Below, piece after piece: positions 36,666 through 45,358 of a DNA stretch of 64,000 nucleotides. A model generated the notes under the pieces. It was not told the origin of the DNA, searched no databases, and worked only from the letters and a program-made list of their open reading frames with translations. Position numbers and translations under genes: made by a program. The stretch is taken from positions 186,001 through 250,000 of the forward strand of contig MKTI01000004.1 of the NCBI GenBank assembly GCA_001898185.1. The letters are read 5' to 3'. This DNA comes from Cellulomonas sp. 73-145 (GTDB taxonomy: Bacteria; Actinomycetota; Actinomycetes; Actinomycetales; Cellulomonadaceae). Numbering within the stretch: position 1 is the stretch's first letter; each line of letters starts with the position of its first letter.

Positions 36666-36698
36666 GCCTCCGCCTGGGCCGCCGGGTAGCCTGCGCCC

Positions 36699-37439
36699 GT
36701 GACCGGCGCCTCCCCCGACGACTTCCATCACGTCGCGGCGGGCCCGCACGAGCCGCTGCGCACGTTCCACCCGCGGCGGGCGGCGCTCGGCCGCGACCGG
36801 GCCGACGCGCTGAACCGGCTGTGGCCGCGCTACGGCTTCTCGGTGCACGACGAGGCCCTGGGCCGCGGCCCCCGCACGCCGGACGGTCTGCTCGACACCG
36901 ACGCCCTGTTCGGCCGGCACGCCCCGGTGGTGCTGGAGATCGGCCCGGGCATGGGCGAGGCCACCGTCGAGACCGCGGCCGACGACCCGGCGCGGGACTA
37001 CCTCGCGGTGGAGGCGCACCTGCCCGGCGTCGCCAACCTGCTGTCCCTCGTCGAGCGCGCCGGCCTGACCAACGTGCGGGTGGGCCACGGCGACGCCCTG
37101 CAGCTGGTGCGCGAGTCGATCGCCCCGAGCAGCCTCGCGGCGGTGCACGCCTTCTTCCCCGACCCGTGGCCCAAGGCCCGTCATCACAAGCGCCGGCTGA
37201 TCCAGCCGGACCACGTGCAGCTGCTGCGCGAGCACCTGGTCATCGGCGGCATCCTGCACACCGCCACCGACTGGGCGGACTACGCCGAGCAGATGCGCGA
37301 GGTGCTCACCGCGGACCCGTGCCTGGCGGACGCCTCCGCCGACCCGCAGGCCGCACGACGCCGCACGACGAAGTTCGAGCGGCTGGCCCTGGCCCAGGGC
37401 CGGACCGCCGTCGACCTCGTCGTGCGGCGCGTGTGCTGA
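36699..37439 (+). CDS. trmB: tRNA (guanine-N7-)-methyltransferase
   Basis: A 246-residue SAM-dependent enzyme that makes m7G46 in tRNAs. The AdoMet-binding motif EIGPGMGEATVE (about 85-96) and the TrmB hallmark FFPDPWPKARHHKRRLIQP are clear, with the C-terminal TKFE motif (RRTTKFERLAL). An actinobacterial N-terminal extension precedes the fold. GTG 36699 is preceded at 6 bp by TAGCCT (36687-36692) and lacks a ribosome site. It is convergent with glgP, 15 bp apart. Confidence 0.95.
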   Translation: MTGASPDDFHHVAAGPHEPLRTFHPRRAALGRDRADALNRLWPRYGFSVHDEALGRGPRTPDGLLDTDALFGRHAPVVLEIGPGMGEATVETAADDPARDYLAVEAHLPGVANLLSLVERAGLTNVRVGHGDALQLVRESIAPSSLAAVHAFFPDPWPKARHHKRRLIQPDHVQLLREHLVIGGILHTATDWADYAEQMREVLTADPCLADASADPQAARRRTTKFERLALAQGRTAVDLVVRRVC

Positions 37440-37454
37440 GGTGCCCGCGAGGGC

Positions 37455-39938
37455 CTAGAACGAGTGCACCGGCTGCGTGTGCCAGATGCGGTCGATGTAG
37501 TCCTGCATCGACCGGTCGGACGAGAAGAACCCGCTGCGCGCCACGTTGAGGATCGCCGAGCGGGTCCACGCCTCGGTGTCCGCGTAGTGCTCGTCGACCC
37601 GCGCCTGCGCCTGCAGGTACCCGTCGAAGTCCGCGAGCGCCATGAACGGGTCCTGGTGCAGCAGGTTGTCCACCACCGCGGCGAACATCCCGGGGTTCCC
37701 GTTGCCGAACGTGCCGCTGGCGATCAGGTCGATCGCCGCCTTCAGCCGCGGGCTCGACTCGTAGAACGACATCGGGTCGTAGCCCTGCGCCACCAGCTTC
37801 TCCACCTCGGGCTCGAGCATCCCGAACAGGAAGAAGTTGTCGTCGCCGACCAGCCGGCGGATCTCGACGTTGGCGCCGTCGTCCGTGCCGATCGTCAGCG
37901 CGCCGTTCAGCGCGAACTTCATGTTGCCGGTGCCGGACGCCTCCTTGCCGGCGAGCGAGATCTGCTCCGACAGGTCGGCGGCGGGGATCAGCGTCTCGGC
38001 GAGCGTCACGTTGTAGTTGGCGGGGAACGCCACCGTCAGGGCGCCCTTCACGCGGGGGTCCGCGTTGATCGTCGAGCCCACGTGGTTGATCAGGCCGATG
38101 ATCTTCTTCGCCATCTTGTAGCCGGGGGCTGCCTTGGCCCCGAAGGCGAACACCCGCGGGGGGATCGACGTCGGGTCGAGCTCGCCGGACAGGATCCGCT
38201 CGTACAGCGACACGATGTGCAGCACCTTCAGGGTCTGCCGCTTGTACTCGTGCAGCCGCTTGACCATCACGTCGAGCATCGCGCCCTCGGGCAGCACGAC
38301 GCCGTCGCGCTCCGCCAGGACGGCCGCCAGCCGCGCCTTGTTGTCGGCCTTCACCGCACGGAACCGCTCACGGAACTCCTGGTCGTCGGCCAGCGGCTCC
38401 AGGCCGGACAGCATCTCGAGGTCGGTGACCCAGCCCGGGCCGATCGCCTCGGTGATCAGCTGGGACAGGCCGGGGTTGGCCAGCCGGACGAACCGGCGGG
38501 GCGTGACGCCGTTGGTCACGTTGGTGAACTTGTCCGGCCAGTACTCGGAGAAGTCCGGCAGCACCTTGTCGCGCAGCAGCTGGCTGTGCAGCTCAGCGAC
38601 GCCGTTCACCTTGCAGCCCGCGACGGTGGCCAGGTACGCCATCCGGACGGCCCGGACGGGCTGCTCCTGGATGATCGACATGCGGCGCACGTGCTCCTCG
38701 TCGTCCGGGTACGCCGTGCGCACCTCGGCCAGGAACTCGTCGTTGATGCGGTAGATGATCTCGAGGTGCCGGGGCAGCAGCCGGCCGAGCAGCTCGGTGG
38801 GCCACACCTCGAGGGCCTCGGGCAGCAGCGTGTGACAGGTGTAGGCGAAGCACTTCTGGGTCAGTGCCCAGGCCTCGTCCCAGTCCCAGCCCTTCTCGTC
38901 GACCAGGATCCGCATCAGCTCGGGGACCGCGATCACCGGGTGGGTGTCGTTGAGCTGGAAGATGATCCGCTCGTCCAGCTGGTGCAGGTCGAAGTCCTCG
39001 GGCAGCACCTCGTCGATGAAGTCGCGCAGCGAGCACGCGACGAAGAAGTACTGCTGCTGCAGCCGCAGCTCCTTGCCCTGCGGCGTGGAGTCCTCCGGGT
39101 ACAGCACCTTGGAGATGTTCTCGGCGAACGTCTGGCTGCGCACCGCCTCCGGGTACCGACCGGCGTTGAACAGCTCGAGGTCGAACGCGTTGCTCGCGGT
39201 GGCGCTCCACAGGCGCAGGGTGTTGACGCGGCCGTTGTGGTAGCCGGGGACCATGTAGTTGAAGGGCACGCCCTCGACGCCCCAGGCCGGCACCCACCGG
39301 GTGCGCGGCCGGCCGGCCTCGTCGACGTACTGCTCGGTGTGCCCGCCGAACTGCACCTGCACCGAGTGCTCGGGGTGCGGGAACTCCCACGGCGATCCCA
39401 GGCTCAGCCAGTTGTCCGGCTGCTCCACCTGCCAGCCCTCGATGAAGGTCTGCTTGAAGATGCCGTACTCGTACCGGATGCCGTAGCCGATGCACGGCAC
39501 GCTCATGGTGGCGAGGGAGTCGACGAAGCAGGCGGCGAGCCGGCCGAGGCCGCCGTTGCCGAGACCGGGCTCGACCTCCTGCTCGGCGATCAGGTCGAGG
39601 TCGAGGCCGAGGTTCGCCATCGACTCGCGCGCGATGTCCTCGAGGTCCGTCGCCAGGAGCGCGTTCTCCAGCTGCCGGCCCAGCAGGTACTCGGCGGACA
39701 GGTAGGCCACCGACTTCGCCTGCGCGCGGCGCTGGCGCGTCAGGGTGTCGAGCCACCGGGCCATCAGGTAGTGCCGGACCGCTCGCGCCAGTGCGAGGTA
39801 CTGGTCGTTGACGGAGGCCCGCGACAGGGTCACGCCCTGCCCGAAGTTGAGCTCGCGGAGGAACTCACGCGTGAACTTCTCGACGGTGTGCTCGGGAAGG
39901 ATCACCGGGGTCGAGGAGAGAGGCTGGTTCTCGGTCAC
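37455..39938 (-). CDS. glgP: Glycogen/starch phosphorylase (GT35)
   Basis: An 827-residue PLP enzyme that releases glucose-1-phosphate from alpha-1,4-glucans. It shows the GT35 N-terminal segment (YLSAEYLLGRQLENALLATD), the active-site GNGGLGRLAACF, and the PLP-binding region EASGTGNMKFALNG with the Schiff-base lysine in NMKF. Length is typical. Two in-frame GTG codons exist (39944, 39938); the TAGCGT box on the minus strand (39945-39950) ends 6 bp before the second, so that one is chosen. Solitary gene; it serves glycogen turnover. Confidence 0.96.
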   Translation of the reverse strand: MTENQPLSSTPVILPEHTVEKFTREFLRELNFGQGVTLSRASVNDQYLALARAVRHYLMARWLDTLTRQRRAQAKSVAYLSAEYLLGRQLENALLATDLEDIARESMANLGLDLDLIAEQEVEPGLGNGGLGRLAACFVDSLATMSVPCIGYGIRYEYGIFKQTFIEGWQVEQPDNWLSLGSPWEFPHPEHSVQVQFGGHTEQYVDEAGRPRTRWVPAWGVEGVPFNYMVPGYHNGRVNTLRLWSATASNAFDLELFNAGRYPEAVRSQTFAENISKVLYPEDSTPQGKELRLQQQYFFVACSLRDFIDEVLPEDFDLHQLDERIIFQLNDTHPVIAVPELMRILVDEKGWDWDEAWALTQKCFAYTCHTLLPEALEVWPTELLGRLLPRHLEIIYRINDEFLAEVRTAYPDDEEHVRRMSIIQEQPVRAVRMAYLATVAGCKVNGVAELHSQLLRDKVLPDFSEYWPDKFTNVTNGVTPRRFVRLANPGLSQLITEAIGPGWVTDLEMLSGLEPLADDQEFRERFRAVKADNKARLAAVLAERDGVVLPEGAMLDVMVKRLHEYKRQTLKVLHIVSLYERILSGELDPTSIPPRVFAFGAKAAPGYKMAKKIIGLINHVGSTINADPRVKGALTVAFPANYNVTLAETLIPAADLSEQISLAGKEASGTGNMKFALNGALTIGTDDGANVEIRRLVGDDNFFLFGMLEPEVEKLVAQGYDPMSFYESSPRLKAAIDLIASGTFGNGNPGMFAAVVDNLLHQDPFMALADFDGYLQAQARVDEHYADTEAWTRSAILNVARSGFFSSDRSMQDYIDRIWHTQPVHSF

Positions 39939-39944
39939 CGGCAC

Positions 39945-39950
39945 ACGCTA
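39945..39950 (-). promoter_or_regulatory. Leaderless -10 element that decides the glgP start
   Basis: TAGCGT on the minus strand is followed by 6 bp and GTG 39938; the alternative GTG at 39944 abuts the hexamer and would not be transcribed if this is the -10. Confidence 0.5.
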
Positions 39951-40002
39951 GCGGGTGCAACGACTTGCAGGGAATTTCGCAAGCCAGAATCTGGACGGAT
40001 GT

Positions 40003-40953
40003 TCAGACGACGCTCGCGAGCGGGCCGCCGCCGAGCCTCAGCACGCACTCCCGGGCGATCGCCATGCCGGCCGCGGCGGCCCCGACGGGGTCGTCCGCAC
40101 GCAGCCAGGTGGTGAGGAACCCGGCGCAGAACGCGTCGCCCGCACCGGTCGTGTCGACCGCGTGCACGCGCTGCGCGGGCAGCGCGACGGGTTCCTCGCC
40201 ACGGCGCGCGACGACCGCCCCGTCGGCGTCGAGCGTCACCACCACCGTGTCGTAGTGCGTGCACAGCCGGCGCGCGGCCTCCACCGGGTCGGCGGTGCCG
40301 GCCAGCAGCGCGGCCTCGTCGCGGTTGGGGAAGACGAGCGAGGCCCCGGCCGTCCAGGCGAGGAACTGCTCCGGGCCGACGTCCTGCAGGAACGCCACCG
40401 AGCTCGGGTCGACGGACACCGGCACGCCGGCGGCCCGGGCACCGGCCATCAGGTCGAGGGCGGTGCCGCGGGCCGGCTCCTCGAACAGCGTGTAGCCGCT
40501 CAGGTGCAGCAGCGCGGCACCGTCCAGCACGTCCGGCGGGACGTCGTCGGGCGTCAGCGCGACGTTGGCACCGCGGTCGGTGAGCATCGTCCGGCCGCCG
40601 TCCGCGTCGACGATCACCACGATCGTGCCCGTCTCGCGCTCGGGGTCGGCGGCCAGGTGCGGGTCGATGCCGAGGCTCGCCAGCCGGGCCGCGTGCAGGT
40701 CGTGGTCGAGCGCGCCGACGCGGCCGACGAACGACACGGCATCGCCCAGGCTGGCGAGCCAGCTGGCCAGGTTGGCCGCGCTGCCGCCCGGGCGGCGGAC
40801 GATCTGCGCGCGGGTGTCGGTGTCGGGGGCCACCGGGCCGAGCGGGCGCACCAGCACGTCGTTGATCACGTCGCCGACGACGACCACGCGCGGCCGTACC
40901 GGGGCCACGGGCTCGTCGTCCGCCGTCGCGCGGACGGCAGCCGGCTCGGCCAC
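40003..40953 (-). CDS. psuK: PfkB-family kinase, probable pseudouridine kinase
   Basis: A 316-residue ribokinase-like enzyme. It has the N-terminal PfkB signature (RRPGGSAANLASWLASLG), VDPSSVAFL, and the C-terminal DTTGAGDAFCAGFLTTW with the catalytic Asp. Function is taken from position: it starts 5 bp after psuG ends, and PsuK-PsuG pairs phosphorylate pseudouridine and then cleave the C-C glycosidic bond to uracil and ribose-5-phosphate. PsuG is itself frameshifted here, which may affect the pair. GTG 40953 is used; the preceding bases are the end of psuG. Confidence 0.87.
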   Translation of the reverse strand: MAEPAAVRATADDEPVAPVRPRVVVVGDVINDVLVRPLGPVAPDTDTRAQIVRRPGGSAANLASWLASLGDAVSFVGRVGALDHDLHAARLASLGIDPHLAADPERETGTIVVIVDADGGRTMLTDRGANVALTPDDVPPDVLDGAALLHLSGYTLFEEPARGTALDLMAGARAAGVPVSVDPSSVAFLQDVGPEQFLAWTAGASLVFPNRDEAALLAGTADPVEAARRLCTHYDTVVVTLDADGAVVARRGEEPVALPAQRVHAVDTTGAGDAFCAGFLTTWLRADDPVGAAAAGMAIARECVLRLGGGPLASVV

Positions 40954-40958
40954 GGTGC

Positions 40959-41880
40959 TCAGCCCTGCCGGCGCGCGGCCCAGGCCGTCGCGATCTGCCC
41001 GCCCAGCCGGATGTTGTTCACCACGATGTCGAGGTTCACCTCGAGGCTCGCGCCGTGCGTGTGCGCCTGGAAGTAGTCGAGCAGGAACGGCGTCACCGCC
41101 TTGCCGGTGATCCCGCGGCTGTCCACCAGCGCCAGCGCCTCCTCCAGCACGGAGTCGTGCACCGCGGGGTCCAGCTGCTGGTCGGCGGGGATGGGGTTGG
41201 CCACCAGCACCGCCTGGCTCTGGCCGAGGGCGTCGCGGGCAGCCATCACGCCGGCGATCTCGTCGGCTGAGTCGACCTTCCAGTCGATCTCGAAGCCGGA
41301 GTCCGACAGGTAGAAGCCGGGGTACCGGGTGGTGCGGTAGCCGAGCAGCGTCACGCCGAGGCTGTCCAGCCGCTCGAGGGTGGCGTGGATGTCGAGGATC
41401 GACTTGGCGCCGGCCGAGACGACGGTGATCGGCACGCGGGACAGCATGGTCAGGTCCGCCGACTCGTCGAACGACTGCGCGGCGCCCCGGTGCACACCGC
41501 CCAGCCCGCCGGTGGAGAACACCCGGATGCCGGCCAGGTTGGCCAGCACCGCGGTCGCCGCGACCGTCGTCCCGCCGGTCACTCCCTTGACCATCGCCAC
41601 CGACAGGTCACGGCTGGAGACCTTCTCCACCGTCTCGTCCTCGGCGATGCGGTGCAGCGCCGCGTCGTCCAGCCCGACGTGCGGCACGCCGTCGACCAGG
41701 GCGATCGTCGCCGGGGTGACGCCCGCCTCCGTCAACGTCGCCTCGAACGAGCGCGCCGCCTCGAAGTTCCGGGGGCGCGGCAGGCCGTGGCTGATGATCG
41801 TCGACTCGAGCGCGACGACGGGACGTCCGTCGGCGAGCGCCGCGGCGACGGCGTCGGACAGGACCAGGGCTGGATGTCAC
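40959..41880 (-). CDS. psuG: Pseudouridine-5'-phosphate glycosidase with apparent 1-bp frameshift near the 5' end
   Basis: PsuG cleaves pseudouridine-5'-phosphate to uracil and ribose-5-phosphate. The long frame from a TTG at 41735 already contains most of the family (KGVTGGTTVAATAVLA; FSTGGLGGVHRG; LVANPIP), but conserved family sequence, including ALESTIISHGLPRPRN with the catalytic Glu, continues upstream in the same frame until a stop at about 41877. No ATG, GTG or TTG occurs there. A perfect start (GAGGAG, 7 bp, GTG 41880) lies one frame away. Deleting one base of the GGG at 41867-41869 joins them into a standard N-terminus (MTSSLVLSDAV...). Either a real inactivating frameshift, slippage, or a sequencing error in a homopolymer. 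Confidence 0.8.
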
Positions 41881-41962
41881 TGCACTTCTCCTCGGTGGAC
41901 GGGTCGGTCGGTGCAGCAGGTCGTGCGCACGGATCCGGCCCCAAGGATGCCCCTGTCGGCGG

Positions 41963-42442
41963 CTACCCGTGGGCCGCCACGGCCCTCGCCCACGCGTCGT
42001 CGTCGAGGAACGTCTGCAGCGACGTGACCAGCACCCGGATGCTCGGGTGGGCGTGGTACTCCCCAGCCACGGGTAGGACGACGATCAGCTCGACGGGGGT
42101 GCGCTCGAGCGCCTCGGCGCGGCGGTGGATCCGGGGCGCGTGCTCGCGGTCGGGCATGAGGACCTTCGTGACGGGTGTCCGGAGCTCTTCCGCCGGCCGG
42201 ACGGCATCGAGGTCGATCTCCCCCGCCTTCACCAGCTCGTACAGCCAACCGGGGAGCGGGATGCGCCCGGCGGCGACCTCCGCCGTCGCCTCGTCGTACC
42301 GGGTCTGCCACCGGCGCGAGGCGTCGCGAGGAGCGGGCTCGGGCGCGGGTGGCGGGGTGGCGGGCGGAAGCTCGGGTTCCGTCCGGCACCAGCGTCCCTC
42401 CGTGCGTCCCCACCCGCGGGTGGTCCGGGTGCACGGATTCAC
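41963..42442 (-). CDS. Hypothetical protein
   Basis: No family recognised. The frame is open from 42580; GTG 42442 is taken because the codons before it lie over the divergent methyltransferase promoter. The product (159 residues) has a Pro/Ala/Glu-rich linker (about 25-45) and then a well-behaved mixed region (RWQTRYDEATAEVAAGRIPLPGWLYELVKAGEIDLDAVRPA ... VELIVVLPVAGEYHAH ... TFLDDDAWARAVAAHG) with alternating helices and a strand, which looks like a real small domain. It lies 82 bp upstream of psuG in the same direction. Confidence 0.5.
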   Translation of the reverse strand: MNPCTRTTRGWGRTEGRWCRTEPELPPATPPPAPEPAPRDASRRWQTRYDEATAEVAAGRIPLPGWLYELVKAGEIDLDAVRPAEELRTPVTKVLMPDREHAPRIHRRAEALERTPVELIVVLPVAGEYHAHPSIRVLVTSLQTFLDDDAWARAVAAHG

Positions 42443-42573
42443 ACCGGCCCTCGGCCCCTGGCCGTGGCCCGCGGGCACTTCTAGCGTGGTGACTGCGGGG
42501 TGCCCCGCAAGGACTGGTCTGCCCGCGCGGGGCCGGAGCGGGACGGACCGCGGTCCCGGGCGGGAGGTCGACG

Positions 42574-43197
42574 ATGACACGGCGAGCGAGCTTCTACTGG
42601 AGGTTCTTCGGCAGACCGGTCGGCCGCCTGGGGAAGGTCGGGCGGCGCCTGATGGTCCGCATCAACGCACGCAACTACGCCTCGATGGCGCAGGCGCTGG
42701 AGCTGCGTCCGGACGACGACCTGCTCGACGTCGGCTGCGGCTCGGCGATGCTGCTCGCGGAGCACGCGAAGCGCGCGCGCCACGTCGCCGGCCTGGACGC
42801 CTCCGACCTGCAGCTGGACGTGGCGCGGCAGCGGCTGGCCGACCGCCTGGCGGCGGGCACCGCCGAGCTGGTGAAGGGCGATGTGGCGGCGCTGCCGTGG
42901 GCGGACGGCCGGTTCAGCGTGGTGACGTCGATGTTCTGCCTGAAGTTCGTGCCGGATCCGCTGAAGGCGCTCGAGGAGATGTTCCGGGTGCTGCGTCCGG
43001 GCGGTCGCGCCGTGGTGGCGCTCTGCGACCGGCTGCGCGACGAGAAGGCGTCCGGCAAGCGCGACGCCTGGGGCCAGTGGGGGTGGAACGCCACGGACGC
43101 GCGGCTGCTGATGGAGAAGGCGGGGTTCGCCGAGGTCACGTCGTCGGTGATCGGCAGCCCCGCGTCGCAGCTGGTGCAGGGGGTGCGGGTGGCGTAG
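42574..43197 (+). CDS. Class I SAM-dependent methyltransferase
   Basis: A 207-residue methyltransferase of the UbiE/COQ5-like group. After a basic amphipathic N-terminus (FYWRFFGRPVGRLGKVGRRLMVRI) comes the AdoMet site LLDVGCGSAMLL (about 48-59), the acidic motif II AGLDASD, and VVTSMFCLKFVPDPLKALEEMFRVLRPGG (motif post-II to III). The hydrophobic, basic start hints at a membrane-lipid or quinone substrate, but this is speculation. ATG 42574 has a GGGAGG site. Two hairpin terminators follow. Confidence 0.9.
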   Translation: MTRRASFYWRFFGRPVGRLGKVGRRLMVRINARNYASMAQALELRPDDDLLDVGCGSAMLLAEHAKRARHVAGLDASDLQLDVARQRLADRLAAGTAELVKGDVAALPWADGRFSVVTSMFCLKFVPDPLKALEEMFRVLRPGGRAVVALCDRLRDEKASGKRDAWGQWGWNATDARLLMEKAGFAEVTSSVIGSPASQLVQGVRVA

Positions 43198-43210
43198 CCG
43201 CTGGGCGCTC

Positions 43211-43228
43211 GGCCGCCGCCTGGCGGCC
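43211..43228 (+). terminator. Stem-tetraloop terminator after the methyltransferase gene
   Basis: GGCCGCC (43211-43217), loop GCCT, GGCGGCC (43222-43228), 13 bp after the stop codon. Confidence 0.6.
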
Positions 43229-43233
43229 GAGCA

Positions 43234-43269
43234 GAGGGGGCCTGGCCGTGCGTGCGACCAGGCCCCCTC
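43234..43269. terminator. Bidirectional terminator between convergent genes
   Basis: Perfect 12-bp arms, GAGGGGGCCTGG (43234-43245) and CCAGGCCCCCTC (43258-43269), lie 36 bp after the methyltransferase stop and 19 bp from the stop of the convergent permease gene, so the hairpin can serve both. Confidence 0.8.
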
Positions 43270-43288
43270 GTCGACTACCTGCCTCCGC

Positions 43289-44125
43289 TCAGGTGGTGCG
43301 CTGGTAGGTGCGGAACGCGCGCGTCGCCACGCCAGTCAGCACCACGGCCAGCCCGGCGAGCAGCCCGAGGTGGACCAGCACCGTCCCGGCATCGGGATGA
43401 CGGCTCAGCGCCTCCCGGCCCACGACGACCGCCCACTCGAACGGGTTGAACCGGGCCACGGTCGCCACCCAGCCGGCGGACAGCCGCGTGTCCATCAGCG
43501 CGGAGCTGAGGAACATCAGCGGGATGGTCAGCAGCTGCGAGAGGCCGATCAGCACCGTCTGGTCCCGTGCCAGCAGGGCCGCCGCGTTCGACAGCGCTGA
43601 GAACGCCGCCGTCAGCAGCGCCGCACCGAGCAGCAGCACCAGGATGCCGCCGGCACCGCCGCCGAACCTCGCACCGCCCAACCAGGCCACGCCCAGCACC
43701 ACGACGGTCTGCAGCACGGTGAGGACCGACTGGTAGACGAGCGTGGACACCATCAGCGCCCCGCGGCTGGTGGGCGACGTCAGCAGCCGGTCCATCACGC
43801 CGCGGTCCATGTCCTGGATGTAGGCGGTGCCGGCCCAGGCGCTGCCGGACAGCGCCATCATCATGACGATCCCCGGCGTGAGGAACTCCAGGTAGGAGCC
43901 CCCGCCGGTGAAGCCGGGGATCTTCACGACGGACCGGAACAGCTGGCCGAAGAGCAGCAGCCAGATCATCGGCTGCAGCAGGTTCATCAGCACGAACATC
44001 GGCACCCGCCGGGCCGCGCGCAGGTGCCGGGCGGTCAGCAGCAGGGTGTGGCGCAGGCCGGTGAACGGCGCACGTCGCGCCTCGACCGGCACGGCCGGCG
44101 ACAGGGTGGTGGTCACGGCGCTCAT
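43289..44125 (-). CDS. ABC-2 type exporter permease (DrrB-like)
   Basis: A 278-residue ABC-2 membrane protein. Six predicted helices are visible (VPMFVLMNLLQPMIWLLLFGQLF; FLTPGIVMMMALSGSAW; VLTVLQTVVVLGVAWLG; GILVLLLGAALLTAAFSAL; LLTIPLMFLSSALM; and the C-terminal LGLLAGLAVVLTGVA) with the ABC-2 signature region YIQDMDRGVMDRLLTSPTSR between helices 2 and 3. ATG 44125 overlaps the ATPase stop by ATGA. With the upstream ATPase it forms an exporter of the daunorubicin-resistance type, likely drug or lipid efflux; the PadR gene upstream supports an inducible role (inference). Confidence 0.9.
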   Translation of the reverse strand: MSAVTTTLSPAVPVEARRAPFTGLRHTLLLTARHLRAARRVPMFVLMNLLQPMIWLLLFGQLFRSVVKIPGFTGGGSYLEFLTPGIVMMMALSGSAWAGTAYIQDMDRGVMDRLLTSPTSRGALMVSTLVYQSVLTVLQTVVVLGVAWLGGARFGGGAGGILVLLLGAALLTAAFSALSNAAALLARDQTVLIGLSQLLTIPLMFLSSALMDTRLSAGWVATVARFNPFEWAVVVGREALSRHPDAGTVLVHLGLLAGLAVVLTGVATRAFRTYQRTT

Positions 44126-45129
44126 GCCGCCACCTCCACGTCCGCACCGGCAGCGGAGTCGAAGCCGTGCCCGGTGTGGGACCGGTACACGTCGTCCAGG
44201 CTCGGCCGGGCGACCGTCGCCGAGGCGACCACCACCCCCGCCTGCTCCAGTGCCGCGAGCGCCGACGGCAGCACCGCGGCGCCGTCCGCCGTCCGGACCC
44301 GCACCTGCCGCCCCTCGACGGTCACGTCCGCGCTGCCGGCCACGCGACGCATCACCTCGGACGCCCGTGAGACGTCGGTGGTCTCCCGCAGCTCCACGGC
44401 GACCGCGTCCCCGTGCAGCCCCGCCTTCAGCTCGTCCGGCGTGCCGGACGCCACCACGCGACCCCGGTCCACGATCGTCAGCCGCCCGGCGAGGTGGTCG
44501 GCCTCGTCGAGGTAGTGGGTGGTCAGCAGCACGGTCATCCCCTCCGCGCCGGCCATCCGCTCGATCTCCGCCCACAGCTCGCTGCGCGCCTCCGGGTCGA
44601 GCCCGGTGGTCGGCTCGTCGAGGAACAGCACGCGCGGCCGGTGCATCAGGCCGAGGGCGACGTCGAGCTTGCGGGCCATGCCGCCCGAGTACGTCTTCAC
44701 CTGACGGTCGGCGCTCGCGTCCAGCGAGAAGCGACCGAGCAGCTCGGTCGCCCGGGCGCGCGCCGCCGAGCCGGTGAGGCCGTGCAGCCGACCCGCCAGC
44801 TCGAGGTTCTCCCGGCCGGTGTCCATCGGGTCCGCCACCTGCTTCTGGGCGACGAACCCGATCAGCCGCCGCACCTGGTCGGGGTGCCGGGCGACGTCCG
44901 CACCGGCCACCAGAGCGGTGCCGGAGTCGGGCCGGGACAGGCTGGCGAGGATCTTGACCAGGGTGGACTTCCCGGCGCCGTTGGGGCCGAGCAGCCCGAA
45001 CACGGTGCCGGGCTCGACGCCGAAGCTGACGCCGTCCAGCGCGGTGACGCGCGGCTTGCCGCGCCCCCCGGGGTACGTCTTGACCAGCGATCGCGCCTCG
45101 AGCGCGAGCGCCGTTCCAGGTGCTGCCAT
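44122..45129 (-). CDS. ABC exporter ATP-binding protein (DrrA-like)
   Basis: A 335-residue ATPase. Walker A GPNGAGKST, Q-loop FVAQKQ, signature YSGGMARKLDVALGL, Walker B RVLFLDEPTTGLDP and the switch histidine in LLTTHYLDEADHLAG are all present, plus the DrrA-type C-terminal domain (VAVELRETTDVSRASEVMRRV; RPSLDDVY). ATG 45129 is preceded by AAGGAGGAG; an in-frame ATG at 45183 lies upstream but inside a hairpin. The leader from the PadR stop holds three stable inverted repeats. Confidence 0.93.
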   Translation of the reverse strand: MAAPGTALALEARSLVKTYPGGRGKPRVTALDGVSFGVEPGTVFGLLGPNGAGKSTLVKILASLSRPDSGTALVAGADVARHPDQVRRLIGFVAQKQVADPMDTGRENLELAGRLHGLTGSAARARATELLGRFSLDASADRQVKTYSGGMARKLDVALGLMHRPRVLFLDEPTTGLDPEARSELWAEIERMAGAEGMTVLLTTHYLDEADHLAGRLTIVDRGRVVASGTPDELKAGLHGDAVAVELRETTDVSRASEVMRRVAGSADVTVEGRQVRVRTADGAAVLPSALAALEQAGVVVASATVARPSLDDVYRSHTGHGFDSAAGADVEVAA

Positions 45130-45165
45130 GGTGGCTCCTCCTTGCGGTCGGAGCCGTCCCGTCGT

Positions 45166-45194
45166 GCCGTGCGGCGATACCATCGCGGCACGGC
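45166..45194. promoter_or_regulatory. Long inverted repeat just upstream of the exporter genes
   Basis: Arms of 13 bp (45166-45178 and 45182-45194) pair at 12 positions over a 3-bp centre. On the minus strand this lies 36-65 bp before the ATPase ATG, between PadR and the exporter. It could be a PadR operator or a leader hairpin. Confidence 0.5.
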
Positions 45195-45248
45195 TCTGAG
45201 CAGACTGTTCGCACAGGTTTCAGTTCACGCTGGGACGACTCGGTGCCA

Positions 45249-45280
45249 GGTGGCTCGGATGTTGGCGCATCCGGGCCACC
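45249..45280. promoter_or_regulatory. Stable hairpin in the PadR-exporter intergenic region
   Basis: GGTGGCTCGGATG (45249-45261) pairs with CATCCGGGCCACC (45268-45280) over a 6-nt loop (12 of 13 pairs plus a G-U). It lies about 120 nt upstream of the exporter start on its transcript. Confidence 0.45.
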
Positions 45281-45293
45281 ACTCTTCTACGGT

Positions 45294-45315
45294 CCTCCGG
45301 CCGGGCGGCCGGAGG
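45294..45315 (-). terminator. Hairpin after the PadR gene
   Basis: Perfect 9-bp arms CCTCCGGCC (45294-45302) and GGCCGGAGG (45307-45315) around GGGC, 43 bp after the PadR stop. No T-tract follows; readthrough into the exporter genes remains possible. Confidence 0.5.
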
Positions 45316-45358
45316 GTGGTGCACCCGGCGGTCACGTCGACCGTCGGGAGATCGGTGG

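Noticed and set aside
41735..41735. TTG at 41735 as the psuG start
   Set aside because: It would remove the conserved N-terminus with the catalytic glutamate, which is clearly encoded upstream in the same frame; a frameshift explains the data better.
42444..42580. Longer N-terminus for the hypothetical protein at 41963-42442
   Set aside because: The extension overlaps the divergent methyltransferase start and promoter and is Arg/Pro-rich low-complexity sequence.
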